64,000 nucleotides of DNA from Epiperipatus broadwayi (Eukaryota > Onychophora > Udeonychophora > Euonychophora > Peripatidae). The stretch is from the NCBI GenBank assembly GCA_028023455.1, contig JAQFVV010000013.1, forward strand, positions 3,844,001 to 3,908,000. Reading direction: 5' to 3'. Below, piece after piece: positions 38,030-49,509 of this stretch. Position 1 is the stretch's first letter. Every line of letters begins with the position of its first letter. The notes beneath the pieces were generated by a model. It worked only from the letters and a program-made list of their open reading frames with translations. It was not told where the DNA came from and ran no database searches. A program made the translations under genes and the position numbers.

Positions 38030-38636
38030 ATGCTTGTTTTAAAATATTTTCATATTTAACATTAGAGCTAACAATAAACATGCTCCTAAATGAAAACTCT
38101 GATTAATGTAAAATTTATCAAGCAAAATGTCATTATTATATTAAAATCCTTTCACTTTTAGTTGACAATGATAAGTAAAAAAAAAAAAAAGTCTGATGTT
38201 ATCATGAGTGATACATTACAACTGCATAGATAAGATAATAAAACAAAAAGTTAGATCAATTTTATTTTTAAAAAACATCAAGAACATTCCAAATAAAACT
38301 GAATTTTCCCTACTAATAAACAGTAAAAGCATTATTTTATTTATTTTTAATGATTAATTATTTTCCTACAGTTGATTGCACAAATTATTACAAAAAGATT
38401 AGTTATTACAAACATATTTTTATATGTGCTCTATGTGAATATCCCATCCTTGGTTATTTTATAATCACAAAATTTTCTTGCTACTTTTTTTTGTTGGAAT
38501 TGGCCATACTTATTTATAAGTGGTTGCTAATAATGATGATGATTATAGTATTAATTTTTTTTCTTCATTTGTAATTAGTAATCCAAATTTCCATAAGTTT
38601 TCTAAAAATTGAATAATAAATATATTAAATGATTAT

Positions 38637-38821
38637 AAATAAATCATAGATATAATAAAATATCTTTATCTAACAACAAAATGATATATTACAATAGCTG
38701 TAATATAGTCATATAATCATAACACATAAAAATAACATAAAAGCTCTTTTCGGCAAATTTTAAATTTTTGCCCTTTTCAATATGTTAGATAAAGATATTT
38801 TACTATATCTATGATTTATTT
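38637..38821. repeat. palindromic MITE-like element, 38-bp arms
   Basis: The left arm (38637-38674, aaataaatcatagatata and on to tctttatctaac) is almost perfectly inverted at 38784-38821 (gttagataaagatatttt... to gatttattt). The middle holds the aagctcttttc / ggcaaa...tttgcc core shared with 29172-29285. No coding capacity. The target duplication is not clear. Confidence 0.8.
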
Positions 38822-38824
38822 TTA

Positions 38825-40855
38825 ATTTGCAAAAGCAACATAAAAAATTTATTCCTTGTATTTTAGATGTTCGAATAATAATGTTTATTAAATGATTTTT
38901 TTTTTTAACAAATTCTAAGCTGATTTATGGCAATTCTTAAATTCAGTGATTTCCATAACTGTATCAGAAGTATTCATATACTGAACTTAATAATTTTAAT
39001 GTGAATTGGTTATTAGTATTAAGTTCTTTCTGTAGCAACCTTCTAACTTCTCGATATATGTAATTTATGTCATTGTCTTTCCTCCAAAGCTTACAGAGTT
39101 CTTTCAGAAGAGGTTTACTTCATCTTCAAATAGATCTTTAAGCTTTTTTTTTTCTAAATTCAATCAGAAAGTTTGTCAAATCATCATTTTATTTTCTATT
39201 GTGTTCTCTTTTATCGATCATCTTTTCAGTAAAGATGAAAGATTACTTATAAATCATTTTAGATTAATGACTTTTCTTGTTATCAACTATATGATATATA
39301 AAAATATTATCATCTCTTATTTTTGGTCTTAATACATTCTGATAAAGACAAGCATAAGTTTCTGCATATAATTATCAGATCAGATATTATCCGTTGGTAT
39401 AGAATCTGTTATTAAACATAATTATAATCATACAAAATTTTACAAAATAATAAAAAATCATTTTAATACTCATTTTTTAAATTTTAATTTGACATTGATA
39501 AACTTATTTTTTTAGCAAGAATGGAGCTTCCAATTGCAATATTATGGTTTTCAAAAAACTTATTTTCTAAAATCCTCTATTGAATTCAGGAACATATGTA
39601 AGATTTTTTTTTATAAATATAAGATCATATTCCTCAAAGAAAAAAATTATCTTTCATTTGCTTGGAATGCATAGTTTAGAAAAATTGTAGAATGACAGAC
39701 TAGAGTTTATGTTCCAAGGATTGTAGCTTCGGTCTGTTACTATCATCCGATGACTTCTTAAATGTATTCTTCAATAAGGATGATTATATTATATATATAT
39801 ATAAAACATACATAAACTAAAAACTAGAATTTGTATATGACTAATAAATGATAATATGATAGATGTGCTTTACTTATAAAAGTTATATATAAGATGTGAT
39901 ATGTTGGAAATAGTCGAACATATCACATCTTGTAATATACCACCACCATTACAAACACCTTCAGACAAATATTATATATATTTTAAAAAATTTTAAATGA
40001 AATCTTGAAATAATGTTATTGAAGAGTCAGAAACCCAAAACAAATGAACAAATAATAATTAGTGGCTTATTTATGAAGTATCAATTATAAAACACTGCAT
40101 ATAAATAAAAAGTCAAAACATGAATCTGCTTTATTTTTATAATTAAGCTTTAACAATCAAAAATATGACTTTAAGTATGGAAAAGATAAATGATCAGTAT
40201 TTTAATCAAATGCATGAATCTGAAACATAGAAATCTAGTTCAGTTCAAGATAATATTGATTATTTCAATACAAATAAGAAATTTCAAACTATATTTCAAT
40301 TAACTGCATGAGAGATAACTATGAGATCAAGAAAGCCATACAAATGCAAAAGGTGATTTTTTTTTAATATATTGAGTTTCAAATAAATATTGTAAATGCT
40401 ATAATGAAGACAAGAATGAATATTAATTTCTAAGGTGAGAATTATTTACTACTATAAAAGAAATATGCTGAATCTATAGCTCATAATCAATTCTGATAAC
40501 TGTATTACATGAGTAGAGGTCAGTCAGTAAAAGATAATGCAAAAGAATCTGATTTGCATGTGACAATGTCATGTATTTTCCCAGAATTACCAGAATCATT
40601 CATATTATTTTCAACCAGGTGGCAAGAGGCAGAAAATGTTATGTGAAAAAAATTAACATATTCTTCTTACTTGAAAATGAATTTGTGCCTTTATGTAATG
40701 ATCCATATAAACTTATGTAATTAATCTGCCAGAAACAGTTATCAAATGATTGTATGAGACTTGGAAAACTTAGTCAATCATTTAGACATTGTGCATAATG
40801 AATTTAAGAATAAGACAATTGAATTTTTTGAAAGGCAGAAGTTTTTTTTTTTCAA
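38825..40855. other. AT-rich sequence with one hairpin, otherwise no recognised feature
   Basis: AT-rich. It may include the 5' untranslated or N-terminal (BED finger) part of the hAT element that becomes recognisable near 40860, but no finger can be read. A perfect 15-bp stem at 39891-39931 is listed separately. Confidence 0.4.
39891..39931. repeat. perfect 15-bp inverted repeat with 11-base loop
   Basis: aagatgtgatatgtt (39891-39905) is followed after an 11-base loop by its exact complement aacatatcacatctt (39917-39931). A stem this exact in decayed surroundings may be a recent foldback or a small hairpin RNA. There is no T run after it to suggest a terminator, and no neighbouring gene. 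Confidence 0.75.
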
Positions 40856-40859
40856 AAGC

Positions 40860-42280
40860 ATAATAAATTATACGGCAAATTATTAAAACCTTCTTTCAAA
40901 AATTCTATTACTAAAACAAAAAAAAAACCTTATACAATTGGTGAAGATCTTGTCTTATCAGAAGCAATAAAGATTTCCAAAATTATTCATGGTTCTAAAG
41001 TATCAAACTCTTTTAAAAAAATCCTGTATCCAATTACTAACATCATCATCATGTCTTTTATCATAAATCAAGCAAAGCACTTTATTGACCATATAACTGG
41101 GTGAATCAACTGATAATATGAATGATGCTAATTTAATGGATTTTTTCAGATACCTATATAATTTGCAAATTCATGAAAGCCTGCTGTTTGTAAAAATCTC
41201 TCTAGGGTAACTAAAAGAAGAAACATATTTGAAAAGATAATAAATATTTTTTTTAAAGAAAATGAGCTTGAATAGTAAAAGTACATCAGGGTTTCACTCA
41301 TAGAGTTGCAGCCATGACTAGCAGGATTTTAGGATTTATAGAATTGAAAAAAGATTTGTCCAAAATTCAAGGCATATTTATTACATTAGCAATAGAGAAA
41401 ACATAGTATTTCAACATATGGAAGAATCACTTTATCAGAAGTTTCCAAATTAGTTAACTACATAAAACATAAACACTATCCTCTTGAATTTTATGCCAAG
41501 AGTTAGACTCCAAGTATAAATTTCCTTTTTATCACACAGAAATAAGATGGCTATTCTGTGATAAAGTTCTAAAGAGTTTTAATATTAAAAGATGAATTAC
41601 GATTTTTTTTCCTCAGTAAAAATGCCACATTAGAATCTCATTTTTCTGATCAAAATCGGATATGTTTGCTTTCTTATCTGATGAATTTTTTTTTAGTAAA
41701 TAAATAGAATCTTTCTTTGCAAGGATATCAATATATTAACCCTAAAACAAAATTGCAAGCATTTCAAAATAAACTTTATACATGGTTAAAAAGTTTTAGC
41801 AATAATATACAAATGTTTGCTTCTCTCTACTAATTTCTTGAAGAAAATAATATTTTATTATTACCAGAAAGTAAAATAATACTAATTAACTATATCAAAA
41901 ATTTGATGATTTTTTTTAAAAATATTTTTGTAACTTACATGAAAATAAAGAGTGTGACTAGATAAGAATACAATTTGATCCATTTCTATAATTCAACAAT
42001 TCCACCATGGTCATCTCAAGAAGAACAGATTTGGGAGCAGACTCAATTCTTGAATCTGAAATTTTTAATAAAGATTTGTCAGAATTTTGGATCCAGTGAT
42101 AAAAAGAATATCCCTCACTGGTAAACACAGCCTTAAATATTTTGGTTCAATTCATATCCACATATCTTTAGGAAAGTGCATTTTTATCACTACTACTAAT
42201 TAAAAATAAGCATAGATCCTGTTTATCGATGGAAACATTGGAAAAGCACCTAAGAATTGTTATATCAAATATTTCATCAA
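40860..42280 (+). pseudogene. decayed hAT transposase (ZBED/SCAND3-like), plus strand
   Basis: Plus-strand blocks follow the ZBED-type hAT order. LYNWxxxLVLSEAIKISKIIHGSK (40930-41005) matches the P-Y-T-I-G-E...I-M-x-G region. GFTHRVAAMTSRILGFIELK (41290-41350) is the T-D-G-A-A-A-M-T block with its Asp lost. LCQELDSKYKFPFYHTEIRW and onward (41490-41570) matches the very conserved Y-H-T-E-I-R-W-L-S-R-G-K-V-L region, with S-R altered. NSTIPPWSSQEEQ lies near 41995-42030. Many stops lie between the blocks. It runs opposite to the other hAT remnant and is a separate insertion. Confidence 0.7.
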
Positions 42281-42589
42281 AAAAATGGATTTTTTATGTA
42301 GTAATGTAGAAACATATCCATTACATTAAATCTTACAAAAATCTTTTGTTGTATTATTCAGTTTTTGTTTTTATTATTATTAATGAATTTTGTGTTTCAT
42401 GTTTCATGATCTTTGCAATATTTATAATTTTTTTTAATATTTTGTGAAAATATAAATAAGAAAATTATTTAATTAAATTAAATATAATAAAAAAATATAA
42501 TAGCAGCATGTGTCTCCTCTATTACGAATTATTTCTTGGGGGGAGGAGCAAAAATGTTTTCAGATATTCTAGGGTAGCCTTTGCTGTGT

Positions 42590-43198
42590 CCCCAACTATG
42601 ATCGGGCAACCACCAAAAAAAAAATATACAATTAACTCAATAGACAGCAACACACATATTATTCAACATAAATTATATAATCTGCACTTGAGCGAACCTA
42701 ATTCCACAATTTAACTACTGAATAACAAATAATGTTTATACAGTTTAGACAAACTATTATTCTCTTTACCTTCACTAACGTCTATAGTCTTTAACAACTC
42801 TCAAAGAACCTCTTGAGATGTTCAAAATTAAGATCAAGTTGGTCTGCTAAAAGACCTAATTGGGTTGTTTACCTACTGGAGCCAAGATTCTGGGAATGAA
42901 GTCCTCCGATGATGATCTTCACGGCTCTTCAAATTGTGAACACAATGCTAGTAGCAGCTACCCCAGAAAAAAACTCCAGTTCTTCTTTAGCTTTTTATAC
43001 CCCCCATCTTCTTTGGTTTTATCTTTCCTGGAGTAATTAGATTTAGAGTTTGTTATCGTACAATAAATTTCTCTTAGGAATTTATTTCTATATAATCTAA
43101 GTTTTAATATCTATACAATTAATAAATTTCTTAGGAATTTATTTCCATATAAGGTAAGTTTTAAGATCTATACAATTAATTAAAATACACATCTCTAT
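42590..43198 (-). repeat. distal part of the gypsy-2 3' LTR
   Basis: 42700-43190 matches 60040-60550. Shared blocks include actgaataacaaataatgtt, tggtctgctaaaag, ggaatgaagtcctc, agcagctac and ttctcttaggaatttattt. It is cut at 43198 by gypsy-1, whose target duplication CTAT is 43195-43198. The left limit is approximate because the similarity fades at about 42590. Confidence 0.7.
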
Positions 43199-45017
43199 TG
43201 TGACAGGATGTATTTAAACCCTATTCCAAAAGATGCATTTGTATATATATATATAGTTAATATTTGAATAAATTCGATTTTTTTTTTGTATATTTTAAAT
43301 AAGGAGATTTTGTATTTTGTTTGAAATGCATGTATGTATATTGCCGTATGGATGAATAAATGGACTCACTGAATAATAATAAAATATATAAGTTTATTTT
43401 CAACACTGAAGTTACTGTATTTATAATAAAAATAAGTTATTAAATAGAAAAAAATATATATTGAAACTGCATAGATTGTTATCTAACAAAAAAATGCTAA
43501 GAGAAAAACAGACAAAGAGGGGTCGAAAATAGATTGCAGGTGTTTGATGGAATTTCCTTGACCTTTTGTTTTTAAAGAGAATACAGATCTAAAATAACAC
43601 ATGGTTTTTAAAAGTGGGAAAAGTAAAATGGAAACTCATGAAGGGAGAGAGAAAAAAGAAAAAAAGAAAAAAAATTGAAACACGTGGTTTTTAAAAGTGG
43701 GAAAAGTAAAATGGAAACTCATGAAGGGAGAGAAAAAAAAGAAAAAAAAGAAAAAAAATTGAAATTAATTAGAAAAAATTCTGTCTATAACTTTTGTAGA
43801 TGTAATTTTTAAAAAAAGAAATCATTATTATATATGTCCGTGGTCGGGTTATTTAATTTCTACATAGGAGATTTGAAACTTGTTGGAATCAGCAAGTATA
43901 ATTGTCAGCCATGAACATGCTGGGGTAAGAACTTAAGCATGCTGGGCTCTACAATCCACCTTGCGAAGATACGTCTGATGCTATGGTATAAAACAGATGC
44001 CTATCTTGGAAGAAAGCCACTCTTAAACCTTTGAATTAAACTTGTTTTCAAAAACATTACTAATAGATTAAGGAATCAGTCAAACTAAACCCATTGGAAA
44101 TTTATCTATTTATATGGCTATAGCATCGAGCAAAATATTGTAATTTCTCTTATGTGTTCATTGTTGTCCCAGGAAAAATTCAGGTAATATGAACATTTTC
44201 TCACCTATATTTATTTTTCAAACATTAGTGTGTCTTTTATGATAATGCATAGACGCTTTCCATTATTGAAAATCTAAATAATTATCTTCATCACTATAAA
44301 ATGCTATTTTATGTTTGAATGGACTAGATGATGTATTACATTATCTCTTTTGCTATATGATTTTTGTTCTATCTATGCAGTATGTGTTCTTTTAAAATAT
44401 GCGAGCACAAAATTATAATATTATATTCTGTGATTTCTATATTATAACTAATATTAAATATCTTTTAAGTGAAAACATATGTTTGTTGATTTCTTTACTT
44501 CGGATTTTATGAGAAGATAAAGAGATAGATTTGTGTTGTTGTAAATGTTAGGTAATTTGATTAAGTGTATATTTCATATTTCTGTACCTCATATATTTTC
44601 CATGATTGATAACCACCCACCCTGAGTGAGCTAGCTAATGGTAGGTTTATTTATATTTATGCAGTATTGATAATTCATCTCTTCCACCATAATTCTTATT
44701 TATATATAAGATTGGCGCTTGGAGTGGTGCTTGGAGTCAGAAAGTGACGCCCATAAATATGCTGGATGAAAAATAGGAGTAAAATTTTCAAATTGCTTTT
44801 AAATAAATATTGAATTTAGTGCAATACAGAAATAAATTGCATTTTTACTATTAATTAATTTTGTTATATTACTATGAGTTTCAGCAAAACTCGATTAATT
44901 GTCTTAAAGAAATATCTTCAGGATACAGAATTATTTTTACAAACTATTATGTTATAATTATGTGTATATGCATATGGTTATATATGTGTGATATGGAAAA
45001 AGGTATGTTTCATTACA
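43199..45017 (+). repeat. gypsy-1 5' LTR (1819 bp)
   Basis: Begins TGTGACAGG and ends TTTCATTACA. A TATA-like ggtataaaac (43985-43994) has its counterpart at about 50292 in the 3' copy. A tandem duplication at 43597-43760 is not present in the 3' LTR, so it arose after insertion. Confidence 0.9.
43597..43760. repeat. 82-bp tandem duplication in the gypsy-1 5' LTR
   Basis: Two adjacent copies of acaYgtggtttttaaaagtg... through catgaagggagagaaaaa. The 3' LTR carries only one copy at about 49993-50060, dating the duplication after integration or marking loss from the other LTR. Confidence 0.85.
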
Positions 45018-45018
45018 A

Positions 45019-45036
45019 TGGCATCCTAACTAAGGG
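45019..45036 (+). other. primer-binding site of gypsy-1
   Basis: TGGCATCCTAACTAAGGG starts one base after the LTR end (CA at 45016-45017). TGG pairs with the CCA end common to tRNAs. I do not assign a specific tRNA. Confidence 0.6.
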
Positions 45037-45329
45037 GCTTTCGAAAAGTGGAAAATATGGGAGACAGAATATAAAAGTAAATAATAATAAAAGAATTAAA
45101 GTGAAGCATTATAATTTGTTTTGTTGGATTTTAAATAAAGAGAGGTCAGAAAATAGGTGATGGAGTGGATTAGATAGGGAAATTAGATACGTAGCACAGT
45201 ACTTCGGGGGATGGAAAGTAGGCCTGGCATGTCTAATTTAGAAATAATAAGATATACATAAAAAAGTAATATTAGAATAGAATTGAGCAAAATGGAATTG
45301 GTGAAAATAAGTGTTTTGAGGGAGAAAAG

Positions 45330-45840
45330 AGGGGATGCCAACAGAGCACATTAAAACTTTGCAAAGATATTTTGATAGCCATGGAATACTAGATAAAAAT
45401 AAAATAGTGACAGCATGCCACCACCTCGAAGGATATGCCTAGGCTTGTGGAATTCACTTCTACATCAGCCACAGACATTCCCAGATTATAAAAGAGCTCT
45501 AGAGAGGGTCTTCTGGAGTAAAGAGCAGCAGAAGCACATTCAATTACAATAAAGGAAGCAAAAGTTTTGTAAGAATAGTAGAAAGAAATATGTGCAGTTT
45601 TTCAGGAGACAGGTAGCCATGCTAAAGACATTAGAAGAATGTTGACTATCTGAGAAACAGATAGTGGGATAGAATATAGGAATTTACCAGGGGAGATAAA
45701 ATGGAGGTCAGAAAAAGGGAGTGAGAAGTCATCATAAGCAATAGATAGAATATTAAGCCAGATATAGATAAGTAAAAAAATGAGACAAATTGAAGAGCGA
45801 GGATTAAGCTCAGGAGACAGAGATTTATGAAATAAGCAAA
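45330..45840 (+). pseudogene. gag remnant of gypsy-1
   Basis: Plus-strand readings such as MPTEHIKTLQRYFDSHGILD (about 45338) and KIVTACHHLEGYA followed by a stop (about 45405-45440) fit the Ty3/gypsy gag core, where K-x-x-x-L-x-x-x-L-x-G-x-A is typical. The stop replaces the aromatic residue after A. No zinc knuckle was found before the protease. The identification rests mainly on position between primer site and protease. Confidence 0.45.
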
Positions 45841-45847
45841 AGAAGAA

Positions 45848-46340
45848 ATGGACAAGGTGAATGGAGATATACTTGGATACAGACAGGATCAAAAGGAAAT
45901 AGAGAACCTAATGTGTTCATGGGAGGATAGAGTTTCAGATTATGCTTGTCAGACATGCCCTAAAATTCCATTAACAGTAGGTCAGACAAAAATGGAGGTC
46001 CTTGTGGATTCAGATAGTCAGGTTTCAGTGATAATGGAAAGACTATACCACAGAATCATGAAAGAACAATTGAACATGCCCACTCTCCCATTGAAGTCAG
46101 TTCATGTAATAATGGCTATAGTCAAAGAGCCATGGTCGAATCCAAGCAAATATGGCTGGATATTAAAATTAAGGGAGAGAGGTGTACGCATGTATTTTTG
46201 ATAATGAAAGACTTGATATATAACACCTTATTAGGGTCATATTTTTTGCACAAATATAAATGCACCTTAGATTATAAAAGTGGACAAGTCACATGCAAGG
46301 GAGAGAGAGTTAAGTTTCTTACTGTTTTGGTTATATAGCT
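45848..46340 (+). pseudogene. aspartic protease region of gypsy-1, catalytic glycine lost
   Basis: EVLVDSDSQVSVI (about 45995-46035) is the retroviral-type protease active-site block, normally D-T/S-G. Here the Gly is Asp, so catalysis is not expected. The downstream hydrophobic strand reads FLIMKDLIYNTLLGSYFLHK (46196-46255), matching the I-L-G-x-D/N-x-L region. A frame change between 46130 and 46200 separates the two parts. Confidence 0.75.
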
Positions 46341-46499
46341 TAATAGGGGCAATACATATAATGGAGGACTTAACAGACGGCATCATTATGAAAAAGATAT
46401 GTGAGGCAAAAATGGCTACAGGGAATTGGGAAAGTGCATTAAGGCAAACACTGGAAGAATATAATCAAGTTTTCTGAGATATACTAGATATAATCCAAG

Positions 46500-47470
46500 G
46501 TTTTAAACAAAGGATTAAAGTGAATGAAAACCAACCTTTTAAAGCAAGCTCATGTCCTATTCCCCATCAATATTGAAATGAAATGAAGAAACAAATAGAC
46601 CAGATGACAGAATGAGGCTTCATTTCAAACTGCTCATCAGTATATTGTAATCCATTGGTAGTCATAAAAAAGGATGGCACTGTAAGGTGCCTTGATGCAC
46701 CATTCCTGATTGCAATATTCCACCAACTCTTGGGGAACTTCAAGGGAAAATAATATTCTCAACATCTGACTTGGACTGCAAGCTATTGGCAGATCAAGCT
46801 ATATCCGGATGATCGTAAATGTATGGCACTTTTTGATATGAGGGTTATTCGTATCAGTTCAACTGGATGCCAGTTGGCCTAATCAACCATGGAGCAGGAT
46901 TATTAAGATGCTGAGATCAGGCTCTATCTTTGAAGTAAAAGATGTGGTCATGATATATGTGAATGATGTATTAGTGGCCTCAGCCACTGTAGAAGAACAT
47001 GTAAGGGGTGTTAAAATGTTTCTAAAGGAATGTAGGGAAAAGGAAATTAAAATAAACTTAAAGAAAAGTACATTGCTTCAGGAAAAGGTTACATTTTTGG
47101 GTCATATAGTATGAGCGCAAGGTATTACCTTACCCTGATAAAATATCAGCTATTAGAGACTTTCTGTATTCAAATCCAGGAAACAAATACAGTTCTTCCT
47201 TGGCTTGTGCAACTTTTACAACCAGTTTCAGGAATGATTTGCGGAATGAATGAAACCCTTGGTTAGGTTATTGAGGAAAAATGTAATGTGGGAATGGAGG
47301 GAGGAACATGAGCAAGCTTTCAAAAGGGTGAAAACAGGGTTTATGGAACAACATGTGATGCTGGAATTTCCTGACCTTGTGACAGACAGACAATAGACAC
47401 AATGGTCTGGAAGTAACATTGTCACAAGTGCAGATGAATAGTCAGATAGGGGTCTTGTATTTCCTGAGGC
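46500..47470 (+). pseudogene. reverse transcriptase and start of RNase H of gypsy-1
   Basis: Blocks in order: NPLVVIKKDGTVRCLDA (about 46650-46700), with the R-x-C-x-D block modified; a SYWQIKLYPDDRKCMALF reading (about 46785-46835), matching the Y-W-Q-I block; MIYVNDVLVASATVEEH (46938-46990), where the catalytic Y-x-D-D has become Y-V-N-D; then INLKKSTLLQEKVTFLGHIV (47055-47112), the end of the RT fingers-palm. RNase H follows in broken frames to about 47470. Several stops and one active-site change make it inactive. Confidence 0.85.
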
Positions 47471-47631
47471 AATTCCTTCAAGGACCTGAACATATCACAG
47501 GAGTAGTCTTAAGAATAGATGAAGGGTCAAGAGTGATCTTAAACAGTTGGCTCAAAGCCAAAGAGAAGATATCCAATTGAAACAAGTAATTGAGTGTTTT
47601 CCTAAAGGTTTGTGAAGATGGTATTCTAATT

Positions 47632-48072
47632 GTATTTTTATATTGGACTATTTCCATCATCTAATATATGTATTGAATGTCTTTAGAAAAATTTTAACTT
47701 TATTTTAAATATTCCAAATACATTCAACTGTTAGTAATAGCACATCAAATAGGTTAGTATATGCATAATGTTTCAAGAGGTGTTAGTCTCCCCACTTCTT
47801 AAGATATTGCTGGCCTTACTACAATCTGTTGCCTTTGGCAGGATGATTCAGTTGGTTAGAGTATTACCGTAAAATCCAAAATTAAAGAATCTAAGGACCC
47901 AGGTTTGAATCTCATGCTAGTAGTCACTGGTCAGACCAGCAACACCTGAAGAAGTGGGGAGGCTAATACTTCTCAACACATTGTGTATTTGGAATATTTA
48001 AAATAAAATTAAATTTTTCTAGACATTCAATACATATATTTAGATGGTGGAAATAGTCCAATATAAAAATAC
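47632..48072. mobile_element. foldback element inside gypsy-1 pol with a tRNA-like pol III promoter in its centre
   Basis: The outer arms are 47632 on (gtatttttatattggac, then through aatattccaaatac near 47725) and 47975-48072, inverted (gtatttggaatatt... to gtccaatataaaaatac). Inner parts also pair: ggtgttagtctccccactt (about 47778) with aagtggggaggctaatac (about 47953). The loop contains A- and B-box sequences (see next entry). The pol reading frame before the element (VIECFPKG) is echoed after it (VIEHLKGRG), suggesting a duplicated target of about 40-45 bp or a diverged tandem piece of pol. Confidence 0.75.
47844..47911 (+). ncRNA. tRNA-like A box and B box (pol III type 2 promoter)
   Basis: tgattcagttggttagag from 47844 resembles the tRNA A box (consensus TRGYNNARNGG) and the D-loop that follows. 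ggtttgaatc (47902-47911) matches the B box GGTTCRANYC with one change. They are 47 bases apart, as in tRNA-derived SINEs. The segment does not fold as a complete tRNA by eye, so a SINE head is the better description. Confidence 0.6.
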
Positions 48073-48179
48073 AGGTAATTGAGCATTTGAAAGGTAGAGG
48101 GACTAAGGTCATCGGATGGTATGAACATAAGATTGGACATTATAGATTGGACTAATCCATACTTTCTATATAAAATTCT

Positions 48180-49085
48180 AGATGATCTGGAAAAGACCGG
48201 TCATACCTTGACAAATGACAGATGCAGTGGTGGCTCATGTCCACCATGTATATGGGCACTACAGGGTGTGGAAGACTGAACATTGGCTCAAGAAATGGTT
48301 TCATTGGCCAGGCATGCATGGTAAGATAGTCGCTGTCACTCAGCAATGTGAAATTTGTCAGGAAGCCATACCAGCGAATCAAAGTTATCTGGCCCTGATG
48401 ATATCCATAATACCAGACCAGCAAATACCAGAGAAACTACATGAGATGATAGCATTGGATTATTATGGTCCACTATCAGCATACAATAAGGAGTATTTGC
48501 TGATGGTGTATATATTATTTTCCAAATTCATGGCTGCCTACTCAATATCTCAAGCGAATATGAGAAACACAATATGTGTATTCAAATAGGAATATTTTCC
48601 ATCAGTGGGAAAAACCCAGATTATCCTCTCAGATCATGGAACACCATTTATGTCAGAAGAATGGGGAAGATGGATCCAGAGATCAGGTATCTGGCATATA
48701 TTGACATCCATTTGGAATCCTCAATCAAATCTGTGCAAACGAGTGATGCGCAAGTTGGGGAGATTGTTTAGAACCTATGTCCCAACCAACCACAAGGGTT
48801 GGGTCCGAAAAATTCCAGACATATTCAATTACATTGACTGATCAGTCAATGAATCAATGGGGTTTTCTCCTATACGGTTACAGTTCCGTAAACATGCTCC
48901 TCGATTATTCTATGATATCTTACCAGGAAGTGAAGAAAAGCCAATAGATACCGAAAGTGATCAAAAGCAGGCATATCACAATCTCTTAAAAAAAAGCCAA
49001 GAATGGAATAGGAAATCAACAGGAACCTACCATAGGTTCAAGTTAGGCGACCGAGTTTTGATAAAGATGCCACATGTAAGTTAAC
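48180..49085 (+). pseudogene. integrase of gypsy-1, third catalytic residue lost
   Basis: The zinc domain reads HVHHVYGHYR... then CEICQEA (48230-48365), keeping an H-x-x-x-H and C-x-x-C pattern. The core has IALDYYGPLSAY (first Asp, about 48450) and IILSDHGTPFMSEEWG (second Asp, about 48620). WNPQSNLCKRVMRKL (48712-48760) should carry the Glu of D,D-35-E, but Lys stands there. The C-terminal domain includes FKLGDRVLIKMPHVS (49040-49084). Frames change at about 48590 and 48840. Inactive. Confidence 0.85.
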
Positions 49086-49250
49086 AGGGAAGTTTATATG
49101 CAAAAGATTTTGTAATTTCAAGAGCAGAATAGGAAATCAACAGGAACCTATCATAGGTTTAAGTTAGGTGACTGAGTTTTGATAAAGATGCCGCATGTGA
49201 GTTAACCAGGGAAGTTTATATGTAAAAGATTTTGTAATTTATATGAGGGT
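48998..49250. repeat. tandem duplication of about 127 bp at the integrase C-terminus
   Basis: gaataggaaatcaacaggaa through gattttgtaattt occurs twice in a row (from about 49003 and from about 49127), with a handful of substitutions. The second copy repeats the coding block around gaccgagttttgataaag with changes. It shows the 3' part of pol was duplicated locally. Confidence 0.85.
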
Positions 49251-49328
49251 CCATTCACAATTGTGAAGTGTCAGGGAGATAATGCATTTTGGATAGACAC
49301 CAGGCAGGAGATAAAGGGGTCCTATAAT

Positions 49329-49445
49329 GCTCAGTCACTCAAACCCTTGCCATCATACCATGACAGTAGGGATTAGTTATTTTCTGCTCAGTCACTCAAA
49401 CCCTTGCCATCATACCATGACAGTAGGGATTAGTTATTTTCTGCT
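49329..49445. repeat. 57-bp tandem duplication ahead of the gypsy-1 polypurine tract
   Basis: tgctcagtcactcaaaccct and the following bases to gttattttc are repeated directly, with the second copy starting at about 49386. The two copies are identical as far as I can read, so this is a young change. Confidence 0.9.
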
Positions 49446-49493
49446 TTAGAGGTGAGCCATTCAAAAACACAGACTGCATTTGAAAGTTTCCAA

Positions 49494-49509
49494 ATGGGGG
49501 GAGGGATAT
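49494..49509 (+). other. polypurine tract of gypsy-1
   Basis: atggggggagggatat directly precedes the 3' LTR start. This is the usual primer for plus-strand DNA synthesis. Confidence 0.8.

Noticed and set aside
42508-42714. 68-codon plus-strand frame near the gypsy-2 LTR
   Set aside because: It overlaps the LTR end, has no domain, and the matching region of the other LTR does not keep the frame.
45602-45892. 96- and 69-codon minus-strand frames
   Set aside because: Antisense shadows of the gypsy-1 gag-protease region on the plus strand.
47844-47911. A functional tRNA gene
   Set aside because: A and B boxes are present, but acceptor and anticodon stems do not pair by eye and the 3' part is not tRNA-like; a SINE-type promoter is the better reading.
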